A stretch of DNA of 64,000 bases from Anaeromicrobium sediminis (GCF_002270055.1 NZ_NIBG01000009.1:62001-126000); one strand, 5' to 3'; shown: positions 36,997 to 46,656, counted from the stretch's first letter. Notes: generated by a model from the sequence alone, not told the origin. A program made the numbers and translations.

Positions 36997-38514
36997 ATTA
37001 AAATAGCAGTTTTTGCTACAAACTCAAAGGATTCTTATTCTGGTGGTAGATACCATTCCTTAGTTATAGCAGAATGTCTGGTAAGTAGAAGACATGATGT
37101 CTATTATATAACCAATAATAAACCAATATTCTATAATGATTTTGAAAGATATGATAGTCATAAAGATTTAAATCTTATTGTTTCCAGTGATTTTAAAATG
37201 GACTTAAATGAAAAGCATTTTGATTTTGTAATTCTAACTCCTAATCAGCAAAAAAATAGCTTTTACTACGATATAGTTAAAAAGTTTGCTAGAGATACAA
37301 ACGCAAATTTAGTACTTTTAAATTTTGAATCACCCAATTGGTTTAATAAATATTCACCAATATATAGAGCCGAGGATAAATGGACGCAATGGCTAAAATG
37401 TTGTGAAGAAAGTTGTCTGATACTATGTTCAGCAAAGGAAAGTATAAAATATGCTAAGGAATATTATACATTAAATGCAGAGCATGTATATTTTGATTAT
37501 TGGTATCCAAGTATTAACAGTAAAGCAGCAGATAGTGTAGACCCTAAAAAAGAAAAGAGAATAGTAGTAATAACCCGACTATCAGATAAACACAAAGGTA
37601 GTGATGATATATTAGAAATATTTGATCAAGATTTTTGGGGGTATACGTTAGTGTTCATTATAGGACTTGGAAAAATTGAATATAAGTATATTAAGAAATT
37701 AGAAGAAATTAAGAAAAAATACAATATAAGCTATGAATTAAAATATAAAGTAACAGATGAAGAAAAATTCAATGAAATAAAGAAAGCAGAGTTAATGTTA
37801 TTTCCTTCTTATTTTGAGGGTTTTGGATATCCACCTGTTGAAGCTCAATATTGTGGTACAAAATGTATAGTATACGATTTACCAGTGCTTAGAGAAACAA
37901 GTAAAGAAAATCTAATTTATGCAAAATGGGGAGATATAAAAGACCTTAAGAAAAAAGTTAAGGAAAACTTAAATAAAAGTTATTCTCCTGAAAAATTAAA
38001 GAAAAAAATAATTAAAATAGCGGATTTTCATATAAGAGCAAAGGCGATAGAGGAAGTACTATTAAGGCATAAATTAGAAAAAAAGCCTTTAAAGAAGACA
38101 ACGGTAAATGTATTACCTAAAGGAATATATGAATATACTAGTAATTCATTTGATTTTAACAAGAAAAATATAGTAATATCAACTCATATACTAAGTGAGG
38201 CTAAGGAAGTAGGGATTTCAGAGCATAAATTAGATAGATTAAATAATAGGTTGTTTATTGCAGGGTGGAGCTATCCGAAGGCAAGGGAAGTAAGTATATA
38301 TGTTAATTATAAGTTTATAGGAAATGCAAGATTAGATGTACCAAGAAATGATGTAAATAGAAGGTTCAATTTATCTAATGATATAAATTTAGGTTGGGTA
38401 TTTGAAGCTTGGAATTTATATTTATCTAAAGAAATAAAGGTTTGTAAAGTAATTTTCAAGTTTAAAGATAGAAGCACCATTGTAAAAAATATAAAACTAA
38501 AAATATATGAATAG
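36997..38514 (+). CDS. GT4 glycosyltransferase with C-terminal RGW-type module; likely ATT start
   Basis: The frame has no ATG until 37198, which would cut off the first 67 residues of the fold. Upstream in frame the codons read KIAVFATNSKDSYSGGRYHS and DVYYITNNKPIFYNDF, clearly homologous to the start of the GT4 domain in the 32199-34712 protein. The only plausible start is ATT at 36997, seven bases after AAGGTGG; the next codon upstream of the site is a stop. That gives 505 residues. The GT4 core has LMLFPSYFEGFGYPPVEAQY. The last 100 residues (RLFIAGWSYPKAREVSIYVN) match the shared beta-rich module. ATG 37198 is the fallback. Confidence 0.8.
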   Translation: MKIAVFATNSKDSYSGGRYHSLVIAECLVSRRHDVYYITNNKPIFYNDFERYDSHKDLNLIVSSDFKMDLNEKHFDFVILTPNQQKNSFYYDIVKKFARDTNANLVLLNFESPNWFNKYSPIYRAEDKWTQWLKCCEESCLILCSAKESIKYAKEYYTLNAEHVYFDYWYPSINSKAADSVDPKKEKRIVVITRLSDKHKGSDDILEIFDQDFWGYTLVFIIGLGKIEYKYIKKLEEIKKKYNISYELKYKVTDEEKFNEIKKAELMLFPSYFEGFGYPPVEAQYCGTKCIVYDLPVLRETSKENLIYAKWGDIKDLKKKVKENLNKSYSPEKLKKKIIKIADFHIRAKAIEEVLLRHKLEKKPLKKTTVNVLPKGIYEYTSNSFDFNKKNIVISTHILSEAKEVGISEHKLDRLNNRLFIAGWSYPKAREVSIYVNYKFIGNARLDVPRNDVNRRFNLSNDINLGWVFEAWNLYLSKEIKVCKVIFKFKDRSTIVKNIKLKIYE

Positions 38515-38558
38515 ACTAAATTTATTGTTGTATGATACCCAAAGGGAGGTGAACTGCC

Positions 38559-39257
38559 ATGAAGAAATTAATAGCTATGATTCCAGCACGATTAGGCAGT
38601 AAAAGAATTCCCCAAAAAAATATTAGATACTTATATGAAAAACCCTTATTGCAATATGCTATTGATTTAGCATTATCGAGTAAATGCTTTGATGAAGTAT
38701 GGGTGAATAGTGAAAGTGATATAATTGGTAACTTAGCTCTTTCGTGTGGAGCTAGGTTTCACAAAAGACCAGATGAATTAAGTAGTGATACTGCTACCAA
38801 TCAGCAATTCACTGCAGAATTTTTATATAAGCATCCATGTGATTATTTAATAATGTTAAATTCTACTTCCCCTTTATTAAGAGTAGACACAATTAAGAAA
38901 TTCTATGACTTTGTGAGAAAAAATAATTATGATACGGTTTTTTCGGTAATTGACGAATATGCAGAATGTTTTTTTGATGATAAAGCCATTAACTTTTCAT
39001 TAGAGAGAAAGGTTAATAGTCAGGATTTAAAACCTGTACGTAAAATTGTCTGGGCTTTAACAGCTTGGAGGAGGGAACCTTTTCTAGAGGCTGATTCAAA
39101 AAATCTTTGTGGCACTTATTTTGGAAAAGTGGGTTTGTTTTCAATTCCAAAGGATGAAGCTGTTGATTTGGACACTCCTGAGGATTGGGCAATTGCGGAA
39201 GCCCATTTATTGGCTCGCAAAAATAAAAATACAAAAGAAAAATACTGGATGATATAA
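38559..39257 (+). CDS. Acylneuraminate-type cytidylyltransferase (NeuA-like)
   Basis: A 232-residue nucleotidyltransferase that would activate a sugar as its CMP or CDP derivative. The signature MIPARLGSKRIPQKNIRYLYEKPLL is the usual start (split here: IPARLGSKRIPQKN), followed by NSTSPLLR and VDLDTPEDWAIAE at the end. GGAGGTG precedes the ATG. Relatives use sialic, legionaminic, pseudaminic or other acids. No synthase for such an acid is in the window; the minus-strand cassette nearby may supply the sugar. Confidence 0.85.
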   Translation: MKKLIAMIPARLGSKRIPQKNIRYLYEKPLLQYAIDLALSSKCFDEVWVNSESDIIGNLALSCGARFHKRPDELSSDTATNQQFTAEFLYKHPCDYLIMLNSTSPLLRVDTIKKFYDFVRKNNYDTVFSVIDEYAECFFDDKAINFSLERKVNSQDLKPVRKIVWALTAWRREPFLEADSKNLCGTYFGKVGLFSIPKDEAVDLDTPEDWAIAEAHLLARKNKNTKEKYWMI

Positions 39258-39443
39258 ATTGGTGGTAATAAAAAGAAAGTATAAAATTATCTTATAGACT
39301 CCTAATTAAAAGTTAAAAAGTTGTCAAAGAAGGAGTTAACAGGATGATTTTTTCTGTAAGGCGTAGTAATCACAAAATTTGTATGTGAATCATGATTTGA
39401 ACTGAGAAGAGGAGTTGTAATTTATAATATGGAGGAATATTTT

Positions 39444-40133
39444 ATGATAAATAATGAAATTTGGAATTTGCCTAAAAAGAAATTTGAAAATCGTAGAAAA
39501 GTTTTTTGGGATATTATAAAACAAAATTTTCAAGACAAAAAAATTAGTGTTCTTGAAATTGGCGTATATAAAGCTGGATTTTTAAAAGATGTTCTTGGAA
39601 GAAATGATTTAAAAATCAGCAGATATACAGGGATAGACCCATATTTGGGTGCAGAAAATGATCCTTATTTAGGTTTATATTGGAAAAATAAAAGTGATGC
39701 GGATAAAATATATGAGGAAAGTCTAAACGTTTTTACTGATTCAGGTAATACCCTTGTTAGAACTACTTCACAAGAATTTTATAAATCTTTAAAGCCTAAT
39801 GATGTGTATGACTTAATTATAATAGATGGTGACCATACCTTTAATTCAGCACTTTGGGATCTTCACTTTTGGTTTAAAAGAGTAAAAAAAGGTGGAATGT
39901 TAATCGCAGATGACTATGCTAATGTAGATACACCAGACGTTACAAGAGCCATTAATACTTTTATCAAGGTAAATGAGCACAAAATAGAAAAGATAGGGTA
40001 TAAGAGGTTGGAGTTTCAAAATAAAGGAAAATATATACCAATAAGTTTAACATTTGTTTATTTTCTTCCTAAAGTAAAAAATGAATATGTTGAATATAGA
40101 GAAGAGGAACTAGAAAGATATTTAAAGAGATAA
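39444..40133 (+). CDS. SAM-dependent methyltransferase (class I)
   Basis: A 229-residue methyltransferase. The SAM-binding motif is SVLEIGVYKAGFLKDVLG, the acidic loop is YTGIDPYLG, and DLIIIDGDHTFNSALWDLHF with KKGGMLIADDYAN is typical of the Methyltransf_24 type found in glycan loci. ATG 39444 follows GGAGG by eight bases. It may methylate a sugar of the surface glycan. A 186-bp gap before it contains no recognisable gene. Confidence 0.85.
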   Translation: MINNEIWNLPKKKFENRRKVFWDIIKQNFQDKKISVLEIGVYKAGFLKDVLGRNDLKISRYTGIDPYLGAENDPYLGLYWKNKSDADKIYEESLNVFTDSGNTLVRTTSQEFYKSLKPNDVYDLIIIDGDHTFNSALWDLHFWFKRVKKGGMLIADDYANVDTPDVTRAINTFIKVNEHKIEKIGYKRLEFQNKGKYIPISLTFVYFLPKVKNEYVEYREEELERYLKR

Positions 40134-40159
40134 TTAAATTTATATAAAAGTAAGGAATA

Positions 40160-40196
40160 AAGATGAACCCACAATTTTTTTATTGTGGGTTCATCT
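40160..40196. terminator. Bidirectional terminator between convergent genes
   Basis: AAGATGAACCCACAA pairs perfectly with TTGTGGGTTCATCTT around an 8-base T-rich loop. It separates the plus-strand methyltransferase from the convergent minus-strand cassette. Confidence 0.88.
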
Positions 40197-40221
40197 TATA
40201 AATGAATTCAATTTTCAATTG

Positions 40222-41226
40222 TTATTTTTCCACTTTATATAATTTGTCAATTAGCTCCATTGCTTTTAGTGCATCTTTAGTTGTTCCTGAAGTAAGGCGT
40301 TTTTCACCTATTATACAGTCATAGAATTCTTCAATTTCAAGCCTCCATGAATCATCTTTATCAAAATAAATAGTTTCTTCACGGGGTTTGCCAATGGCAT
40401 TTACTTCTGACTCAAATTGCTTTTTTGCAAAAGTAATACTTTCTTCTCCATAGCTTCGAGTTGAAGAAAGAATACCGTTGACACATATATATCCATTTTC
40501 CAAAAATATATCTAAACTAAATTTATGTTTCCAATGGGTAGCACTAGAATGAAGCATGGCAAATTTATTATCAGATGTTTTTAATAATGCAAATACATTA
40601 TCCTCTAATTCTATGTTTTTCCAATAGCAGTTTTCAACAAAGCTTTTGACTTCACTAAAGTCTCCAAGAAAATACCGAAGCAAATCTAGCATATGAATAC
40701 CTTGATCTAATAAAATTCCACCCCCAACCAACTTGCGATTGCTTCTCCATGAACTTTCGAAATTTTCTCCACCTGATTTGCCGTATATTCCTCGTGCCCA
40801 TAATATTTTACCGTAACGCCCACTGTCGATAATGGATTTTGTTTCCATAATTGCATAATGAAAACGATGATTAAAACCAAATTTAATTATTTGATTTTTT
40901 GCTTTCTTTTCAGCTTCGATCATTCTTTTAACATCATCAATAGATCTTCCTGGTGGTTTTTCACTAAAAACATGTAACCCCTTTTCTAAAGCACTGCAAA
41001 CAATATCAGGAATTATATTATTGAAGGTACATACTATTACTACGTCTAAATTGGTATTTAGAGCATCTTCCCAATTTTTATGAAATTGTATATTAGGAAA
41101 ATCTTTTCTGACAGATTCATTAACATCGCAAATAGCTACAACTTCAAAACCTGGATGAAGGTCTAATTCTTTTTTTCTTATTCTTCCCATTTTTCCCATG
41201 CCAATTATTGCTGTCTTTAATATCAT
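40222..41226 (-). CDS. Gfo/Idh/MocA family oxidoreductase
   Basis: A 334-residue NAD(P)-dependent sugar oxidoreductase. The Rossmann motif TAIIGMGKMGRIRKKEL is at the N-terminus, HVFSEKPPGRSIDDVK holds the conserved Glu-Lys-Pro, and GGILLDQGIHMLDLLRYF carries the catalytic His region. It is the last gene of a five-gene minus-strand set and its ATG overlaps the stop of the preceding methyltransferase gene (ATGA). It would oxidise or reduce a sugar intermediate made by the set. Confidence 0.9.
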   Translation of the reverse strand: MILKTAIIGMGKMGRIRKKELDLHPGFEVVAICDVNESVRKDFPNIQFHKNWEDALNTNLDVVIVCTFNNIIPDIVCSALEKGLHVFSEKPPGRSIDDVKRMIEAEKKAKNQIIKFGFNHRFHYAIMETKSIIDSGRYGKILWARGIYGKSGGENFESSWRSNRKLVGGGILLDQGIHMLDLLRYFLGDFSEVKSFVENCYWKNIELEDNVFALLKTSDNKFAMLHSSATHWKHKFSLDIFLENGYICVNGILSSTRSYGEESITFAKKQFESEVNAIGKPREETIYFDKDDSWRLEIEEFYDCIIGEKRLTSGTTKDALKAMELIDKLYKVEK

Positions 41227-42194
41227 TTTCTATCCTCAACCCTTCTAGCTACTACTCTTAGATGAGAACTCAAATTGTTTTGCTGTAGGAATATTTGCAT
41301 ACGTTCTAATGTTGCTTCATCAAACTGTGATATCAAATGTTTTTGGAAATATTGATCTGACGGAATTTTTCCTTTTGCGTTTTTAACAAATTCCACATCT
41401 AATAAACCTGGTGTAGTTAATTCTAGAACTTTATAACCATGTTCCTCTAAAAGTTTTTGTATTCCTTTTGGTGAGGGAAGACAAATATGGTCTAGAGGAA
41501 ATACATTGTCTGAATGTTCTCTTAAAGTAAGGATATCGAAGCCTGAACCTGATCTACATGTGATGATTAAAAGCCCATTTAATGAAAGCTTTTTAGATAC
41601 TTTTTTAAGAAGTTCATGAGGGTTTGTAGTACGTTGTATAACATCTAATAAACAAATTAAATCAGCTTGAACTGTAGATTCGTAGGATTTAACTGGTGGT
41701 AGAGGCTCCTCCATATTTAAATTAGAAATAAAATGGGCTTTCTCTAACCTGTTAATCCATCCTGTAAACTTACTTCCCCAGTCAATAACATGATATTTAT
41801 CCATGCCTACATAACGTCTTACCCTACCTTCTATCCATTCAACCAAATTACTCCATAACCCCTGACGCAATCGAGTTGCAAGTTCTTGATACTCTGTTGA
41901 ACTTCTAAATTTTGCCAGTTCAGACGTGAAAAAATAATCCCTCATTATTTTTTGGTCTGGTAAAGGAAGTAAATTTACAGACCAGTCAGTTTCGCATAAG
42001 TAGTATTTTTGTCCCCATTTTTCAAAAAATAGTTCAGCATTTCCTGATTTGCATAATGGACAGTATACTAAGCTATTATTTTTCTCTAACTGAGATACAA
42101 ACATTCGTGCTAATTCACGCTCTTTTGAAAAGATAGAATTAGGATGAATATTCATTTCATGAATCGAGGTATCTAAAAATTTATATCTAATCAT
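41223..42194 (-). CDS. SAM-dependent methyltransferase with N-terminal extension
   Basis: A 323-residue protein. An early segment with CPLCKSGNAELFFEK looks like a zinc-binding knuckle, and the middle contains a degenerate SAM domain (YHVIDWGSKFTGWINRLEKA, DLICLLDVIQRTTNPHELLK, LSLNGLLIITCRSGSGFDIL). This order is common for C-methyltransferase-like proteins in sugar clusters. ATG 42194 is chosen because an AAGGAT site precedes it; a longer frame begins inside the upstream gene. It overlaps the IMPase-type gene by 8 bases, so translation is coupled. Confidence 0.75.
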   Translation of the reverse strand: MIRYKFLDTSIHEMNIHPNSIFSKERELARMFVSQLEKNNSLVYCPLCKSGNAELFFEKWGQKYYLCETDWSVNLLPLPDQKIMRDYFFTSELAKFRSSTEYQELATRLRQGLWSNLVEWIEGRVRRYVGMDKYHVIDWGSKFTGWINRLEKAHFISNLNMEEPLPPVKSYESTVQADLICLLDVIQRTTNPHELLKKVSKKLSLNGLLIITCRSGSGFDILTLREHSDNVFPLDHICLPSPKGIQKLLEEHGYKVLELTTPGLLDVEFVKNAKGKIPSDQYFQKHLISQFDEATLERMQIFLQQNNLSSHLRVVARRVEDRK

Positions 42195-42957
42195 CTTTAT
42201 ATCCTTCTTTCCATAGATATCTATTTGAAGCACAAACCACCTTTCTAGCCCACTCATGGCGATTTGAATTTCTCATATATATATAACCTCCAGCGGCTTT
42301 TACTAAAGCAATACCAGCAGCTACATCCCATAGCATTATATCTTCTTCTGTATATATATCTATACGACCAGAAGCCACATAGGCTAATGAAAGGGCTGCT
42401 GATCCTAACATCCGAATTTTTTTATATTCTTGAATTTGTTCAATGAATGGTTTTAAAGAATTTATACTATAGTCTCTAAAAATTGGAAAACCTGTTGCTA
42501 AAATAGCATGCTTTGAATTGGTAATCTTTGATACTGAAATACTTTGTTTATTACACCAAGCACCCTTTCCAACTATTCCATAAAATAATTCATTTCTATT
42601 AAAATCATATACAACTCCTAGAATTGGATTATTCTTTTCCCATAAAGCTATTGATACGCAAGAAATGGGAATGTTTTTACTATAATTAGCAGTACCATCA
42701 AGGGGGTCTACTATCCAAAAAGGAGTATTATTATCAACATTTCCATAAAGACCATTTTCTTCAGATAAAATTGAATAATTACTGTGTTTTTTCAAATAAT
42801 CAATGGTTACTTGTTCTGAATCCTTGTCAGCCTTAAGTTTAATATCCTTATCTACTGAACTTATTACATCACAACTTTCCTTTGATAATTCAATCAATTT
42901 TACTCCAGCAAGTTTGGCAGCTTCTTTAGCAATATTTAACTCATTATAAAATTTCAT
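42187..42957 (-). CDS. Inositol monophosphatase-family sugar phosphatase
   Basis: A 256-residue metal-dependent phosphatase. The signatures are WIVDPLDGTANYSKNIP and LWDVAAGIALVKAAGG, with EENG providing the first metal ligand. In nucleotide-sugar pathways such enzymes remove phosphate from a sugar intermediate, as HisN/SuhB relatives do. It starts two bases after the hydroxyacid dehydrogenase gene ends. Confidence 0.9.
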   Translation of the reverse strand: MKFYNELNIAKEAAKLAGVKLIELSKESCDVISSVDKDIKLKADKDSEQVTIDYLKKHSNYSILSEENGLYGNVDNNTPFWIVDPLDGTANYSKNIPISCVSIALWEKNNPILGVVYDFNRNELFYGIVGKGAWCNKQSISVSKITNSKHAILATGFPIFRDYSINSLKPFIEQIQEYKKIRMLGSAALSLAYVASGRIDIYTEEDIMLWDVAAGIALVKAAGGYIYMRNSNRHEWARKVVCASNRYLWKEGYKDD

Positions 42958-42959
42958 AT

Positions 42960-43874
42960 TTATAACCCCAAATCTCTTAACAAATTATTTACTGCTGCAA
43001 CTTCCATGGCTTTTCTACATTGTCTAGTGTAGGTTGATATATGGGGAGTTAATAATACTTGTTCATATTTAGCAAGTGGACCATTATAAGGCTCTTTCCA
43101 AAACACATCAAACCATGCAGCCTTTATTTTTCCATTGTCTAATGCTTTAATTAATGCTTGTTCTTCAACTAAATTGCCGCGAGCAGAATTTAGAAGTATA
43201 ATACCATCTTGAATTTTTGAAAATTCTTCACAACCTAATATTACATCAGTACCACTTGCATGAAGAGATATAACTTGACATTTTTGTAAGCCTTCTTCTA
43301 ATGATACTAGTATTTCACCATCTGTTAGTTGGCTTTTATTTAAATAAGGATCTGAAATCATAACTTGTGCACCTAAAATACGAAGGAGTGAAGATACTCT
43401 ACTACCAATACGACCATATCCGATAATAAGAACTTTTAGATCTTTTAATCCGATTCCCATAGATTTTTTCCAGTTACCAGAATGTAAATCTATATTAGCT
43501 GTAATTATTTTTCTATTTAAAGCTAGTAATGCAGCTATTGTCATTTCAGCAACTGCTTCAGTAGGTCCATCGGGAGTATTTGAAACTTTAATTCCAAGCC
43601 CTCCTGCAGCTTCCAAATCCACATTATCCATTCCAATTCCAACTCTAGCTATAGCTTTTAGTTTAGAAGCTGATGAAAGTACCTTTTTACTTAATGGTTC
43701 TAAACCAGCTATTAGACCATCTACTTCCTGTAAATGGACCATAATTTCTTCTTCTGTTAACCTACGTCCATAGGGGTTTGTTATAACTTCAATACCAGCA
43801 TTCTCTAGAATTTTCATAGCTGTATCGTCTTTAGTACAAAAACTAGAAGTGCCTATGGCTACCCTTGTATTCAA
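42960..43874 (-). CDS. D-2-hydroxyacid dehydrogenase (phosphoglycerate dehydrogenase-like)
   Basis: A 304-residue NAD-dependent dehydrogenase with the nucleotide-binding motif VLIIGYGRIGSRVSSLL, LNSARGNLVEEQALIKAL and the catalytic His in LLTPHISTYTRQCR. It starts with TTG at 43874 after AAGGAA. It lacks the extra C-terminal ACT domain of SerA. Found inside a sugar cassette, it may oxidise a sugar-derived 2-hydroxyacid rather than 3-phosphoglycerate. Confidence 0.85.
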   Translation of the reverse strand: MNTRVAIGTSSFCTKDDTAMKILENAGIEVITNPYGRRLTEEEIMVHLQEVDGLIAGLEPLSKKVLSSASKLKAIARVGIGMDNVDLEAAGGLGIKVSNTPDGPTEAVAEMTIAALLALNRKIITANIDLHSGNWKKSMGIGLKDLKVLIIGYGRIGSRVSSLLRILGAQVMISDPYLNKSQLTDGEILVSLEEGLQKCQVISLHASGTDVILGCEEFSKIQDGIILLNSARGNLVEEQALIKALDNGKIKAAWFDVFWKEPYNGPLAKYEQVLLTPHISTYTRQCRKAMEVAAVNNLLRDLGL

Positions 43875-43888
43875 AAGATCATTCCTTT

Positions 43889-44455
43889 CTACATTTCTTC
43901 CATATACTTATCTAACCAACAATGTAATAGCATTTGATGAGCTATTTCCACTAAACCATATGTTTCAGCTGGAATATAAAAATTCAGATCACCTAATTTT
44001 CTTGAATTGTTTGTAGGTTTCATACCTGATAAAGTTATAACTTTCAGTCCAATTTCTCTGGCTTTATTAATTGCAGCAATTATGTTTGGAGAATTACCAG
44101 AACTACTTATAGTTACTAATACATCTTCTGAATTGGCAAATCGCTTTAGGGGTAACGCGAAGGATTGTTCATATGAAATATCATTACTAATAGCAGTTAA
44201 CATTGCTGGATCATTAAAAGCTATGCTGCGAATATTTCCGTTTTTACTTACATCTGCTGCCATATGACTTGCCATCATGGCACTAGCACCATTACCAATA
44301 AGATAGAAAGTTTTATTGAACTTTCTAACAAATCTCGTAATTTCACACCATTGATTAAAACCTTTTTCTAAATCTAATTTTCTTCCTTGTAAATCTGTAA
44401 TAATAAGATTATTTAGAACAGAATACAATTGATTCGTGTATTTTTTATAGTACAT
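43889..44455 (-). CDS. SIS-domain phosphosugar isomerase (GmhA-like)
   Basis: A 188-residue protein with one SIS domain: FYLIGNGASAMMASHMAADVS and VTISSSGNSPNIIAAINKAREIGL are the sugar-phosphate binding loops, and LVEIAHQMLLHCWLDKY closes it as in GmhA-type ketose/aldose isomerases. It is the first gene of the minus-strand cassette. The substrate is not clear; heptose-7-phosphate or a pentose phosphate are possible. Confidence 0.85.
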   Translation of the reverse strand: MYYKKYTNQLYSVLNNLIITDLQGRKLDLEKGFNQWCEITRFVRKFNKTFYLIGNGASAMMASHMAADVSKNGNIRSIAFNDPAMLTAISNDISYEQSFALPLKRFANSEDVLVTISSSGNSPNIIAAINKAREIGLKVITLSGMKPTNNSRKLGDLNFYIPAETYGLVEIAHQMLLHCWLDKYMEEM

Positions 44456-45007
44456 TATAGTTCACTCCAATAATTTTCATTAATATAACATTTATACTGT
44501 TTTGGTAGTATACTATGCAAGTCATAACACTTATGTGATAACTTGGATAAATATGTATAAGAGATAATATGAAGGGAATTATACATTAGAATTAACAAAA
44601 ATTTATTGAAGCGCTTTATTACTGATTACATTTCTTCTAACTGATACTTGTAATCCTTAAGTTTACTTAAAGTTTCATTATTTTTTTGTCAGATGATATA
44701 GTAACTTACTTTAGTGTTTCAATCTGCTTTTAAGCATTCTAATCTTAAATTCATGATCATACATTGCTGTTAGTGAGCTTGTACTTTTTACCTAAGGGTC
44801 AATCCTATTAGATATTTATTTTTTACAGTATCACAAAAATACCTTAAACATACTATGAAATAGGAGATAAAGAAAATATTAAAGTTAAGTATTTAAAGAG
44901 CATTAACGTAACTTTGATAATAGGGAGTATGTATTGTAATGGTTAAAAAAATATATATAAGGTTTGTTATTTGAGTGAAATGTAAGAAAAAAGAAGGGGT
45001 GAGATAT
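44456..45007. other. 552-bp intergenic region between divergent glycan units
   Basis: No credible gene was seen. The left part should hold the promoter of the minus-strand cassette. The right part contains a long element (44711-44908) repeated upstream of the GDP-mannose gene. Confidence 0.6.
44711..44908 (+). repeat. Non-coding repeat, copy A
   Basis: About 200 bp that aligns end to end with 46707-46909, with identical blocks such as TTAGTGTTT, ATGATCAT, AATCCTATTAGATATTT, TTTTTACAGTATCACAAAAA and TATGAAATAGG. It ends about 100 bases before the methyltransferase gene. It has no reading frame. Confidence 0.8.
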
Positions 45008-46555
45008 TTGAATAATAATAATCTGATAGGTGGAATCAGTGAGTGTACTTATGATACTTATAGCAACATATTGTTAGTAAGAGGATGGTTTTTGGATACT
45101 GAACAGATAGAGAAAATAGTTATCTGTCGTGATAATAATGAAAATGAACTTGGAAATGCAGAAATGAATCAACCACGTCCAGATGTATTTGAAAAATATC
45201 CTGAACATAATGAAAGGAATAGTGGATGGATTTTTAAAAAGAAGTTAAAAAATGATATATTGGATAGCACTATAATTATCAAAATAATTAAGCGATCAAA
45301 AGAAATAAAAAATATTATAAAGAAAGTAAGTATTGGAAAAATAAATCCTCAGGATAATAACGAAATAACTAAAGAAATAAGAAAAGATAAGGAACGTGAC
45401 AATAATGACTCATATGAGAGGTATGCCAAGCAATTATTCTATAGGGCTATTTTTAAAACAGGTAATCCATTAAATGATGTAGATTTAAATAAGATTCAAC
45501 AAGATGAAGAACTTTTTATAATTCTTCTATTATTAAAAGACCCAGATATACTCATATATCTATCACAAACTTATAGTATAGAAGAAGAACTATTAAACTA
45601 TATTATTGACATGGATATAAAAACATATAAAGATATTTTATTACAAAATCGTGCTCCCAGGTTTGAAAAATTAAGTGAAAGAATAATAAATAGGCTTAAA
45701 GTATTTAAGCGGAATCATGATGATATAAATTATTTATGTGATGCTAATAAAATTAAAAAAGATGCTTTTTTTGATATAGGTTGCCTATTTGGTTTTTCAA
45801 TGATTTCTGCAAAGGCAATAGGATTTAAAGAATCACATGGATGTGAAATGGATGAATTGGTTTATCAGCGTGCAGATAGGATAATGGAAATTAGTAAAAA
45901 AACACAAAATGGTAATTTAAAAAATAACATTACTAAGTATTATAAATGTGATTTTCTAGACTTGAATTTAAGTAATAATCATTATAATTTAATTACTGCA
46001 ATAGATGTTCTAGAACATACTCCAAATTTAGAAAAGACAATTTGTAAAATACGAAATATTCTTAATACGAATGGATTATGCTATATTTATCAAGGAAATT
46101 ATAAATCACTTGAGTTTGTATTGAGTGAGCCACATTATAGGTTACCATTATTGACCATATTACCTAAAAAACTTGTCATTGACATACTGTTAAGATTGGG
46201 TAAAATCAGTTCTGCTGATAGGTATGTGGTTACTAAGTGGCCAGAATATAGAGAATTAAATCAACTTTTTAATAAGTATAATTTATCTTCAAGTTTCACA
46301 TTAGATGGTGTTAGTTATACAGGAAGAAAGCGAACTATTTTGGAAAACAATGTGATAAAATCCTATAAGCTACGTATATTGCAAGAAGCAGACAGGCAAA
46401 TATATCCTATCTTGGACTTGAAAGAAAAGAAAGAAGTTGAAAATATAATAAATAATTATTTTAATGAGTTAGACAGAGCACTTGAAACAAAAAATAGAGA
46501 AACTATGTTAATGTATTTAAAACGCAATTGGGATATAATATTGAAGAAAAAATAG
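45008..46555 (+). CDS. Methyltransferase with N-terminal RGW-type module
   Basis: About 515 residues. The first 90 form a beta-rich module (ILLVRGWFLDTEQIEKIVIC, then RPDVFEKYPEHNERNSGW) shared with two glycosyltransferases of the locus. A helical linker follows, then a class I SAM methyltransferase from about residue 255 (FFDIGCLFGFSMISAKAIGF, LITAIDVLEHTPNLEKTICK, GLCYIYQGNYKSLEF). TTG 45008 is preferred because AAGGGGTGAG precedes it closely; GTG 44975 is an alternative. It probably methylates a glycan residue, with the module binding the acceptor (inference). Confidence 0.75.
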   Translation: MNNNNLIGGISECTYDTYSNILLVRGWFLDTEQIEKIVICRDNNENELGNAEMNQPRPDVFEKYPEHNERNSGWIFKKKLKNDILDSTIIIKIIKRSKEIKNIIKKVSIGKINPQDNNEITKEIRKDKERDNNDSYERYAKQLFYRAIFKTGNPLNDVDLNKIQQDEELFIILLLLKDPDILIYLSQTYSIEEELLNYIIDMDIKTYKDILLQNRAPRFEKLSERIINRLKVFKRNHDDINYLCDANKIKKDAFFDIGCLFGFSMISAKAIGFKESHGCEMDELVYQRADRIMEISKKTQNGNLKNNITKYYKCDFLDLNLSNNHYNLITAIDVLEHTPNLEKTICKIRNILNTNGLCYIYQGNYKSLEFVLSEPHYRLPLLTILPKKLVIDILLRLGKISSADRYVVTKWPEYRELNQLFNKYNLSSSFTLDGVSYTGRKRTILENNVIKSYKLRILQEADRQIYPILDLKEKKEVENIINNYFNELDRALETKNRETMLMYLKRNWDIILKKK

Positions 46556-46656
46556 TATTATTATCATATGAAGAACTACTCTATTGTAGTTCTTTATAAC
46601 ATATTTATTATTATATAACTGGAAATAACTGGGGTATAAATAATGACTAACACAAG

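Noticed and set aside
39337-39390. Short frame after AAGGAG at about 39328
   Set aside because: It encodes only 14 residues with no match; at most a gene remnant.
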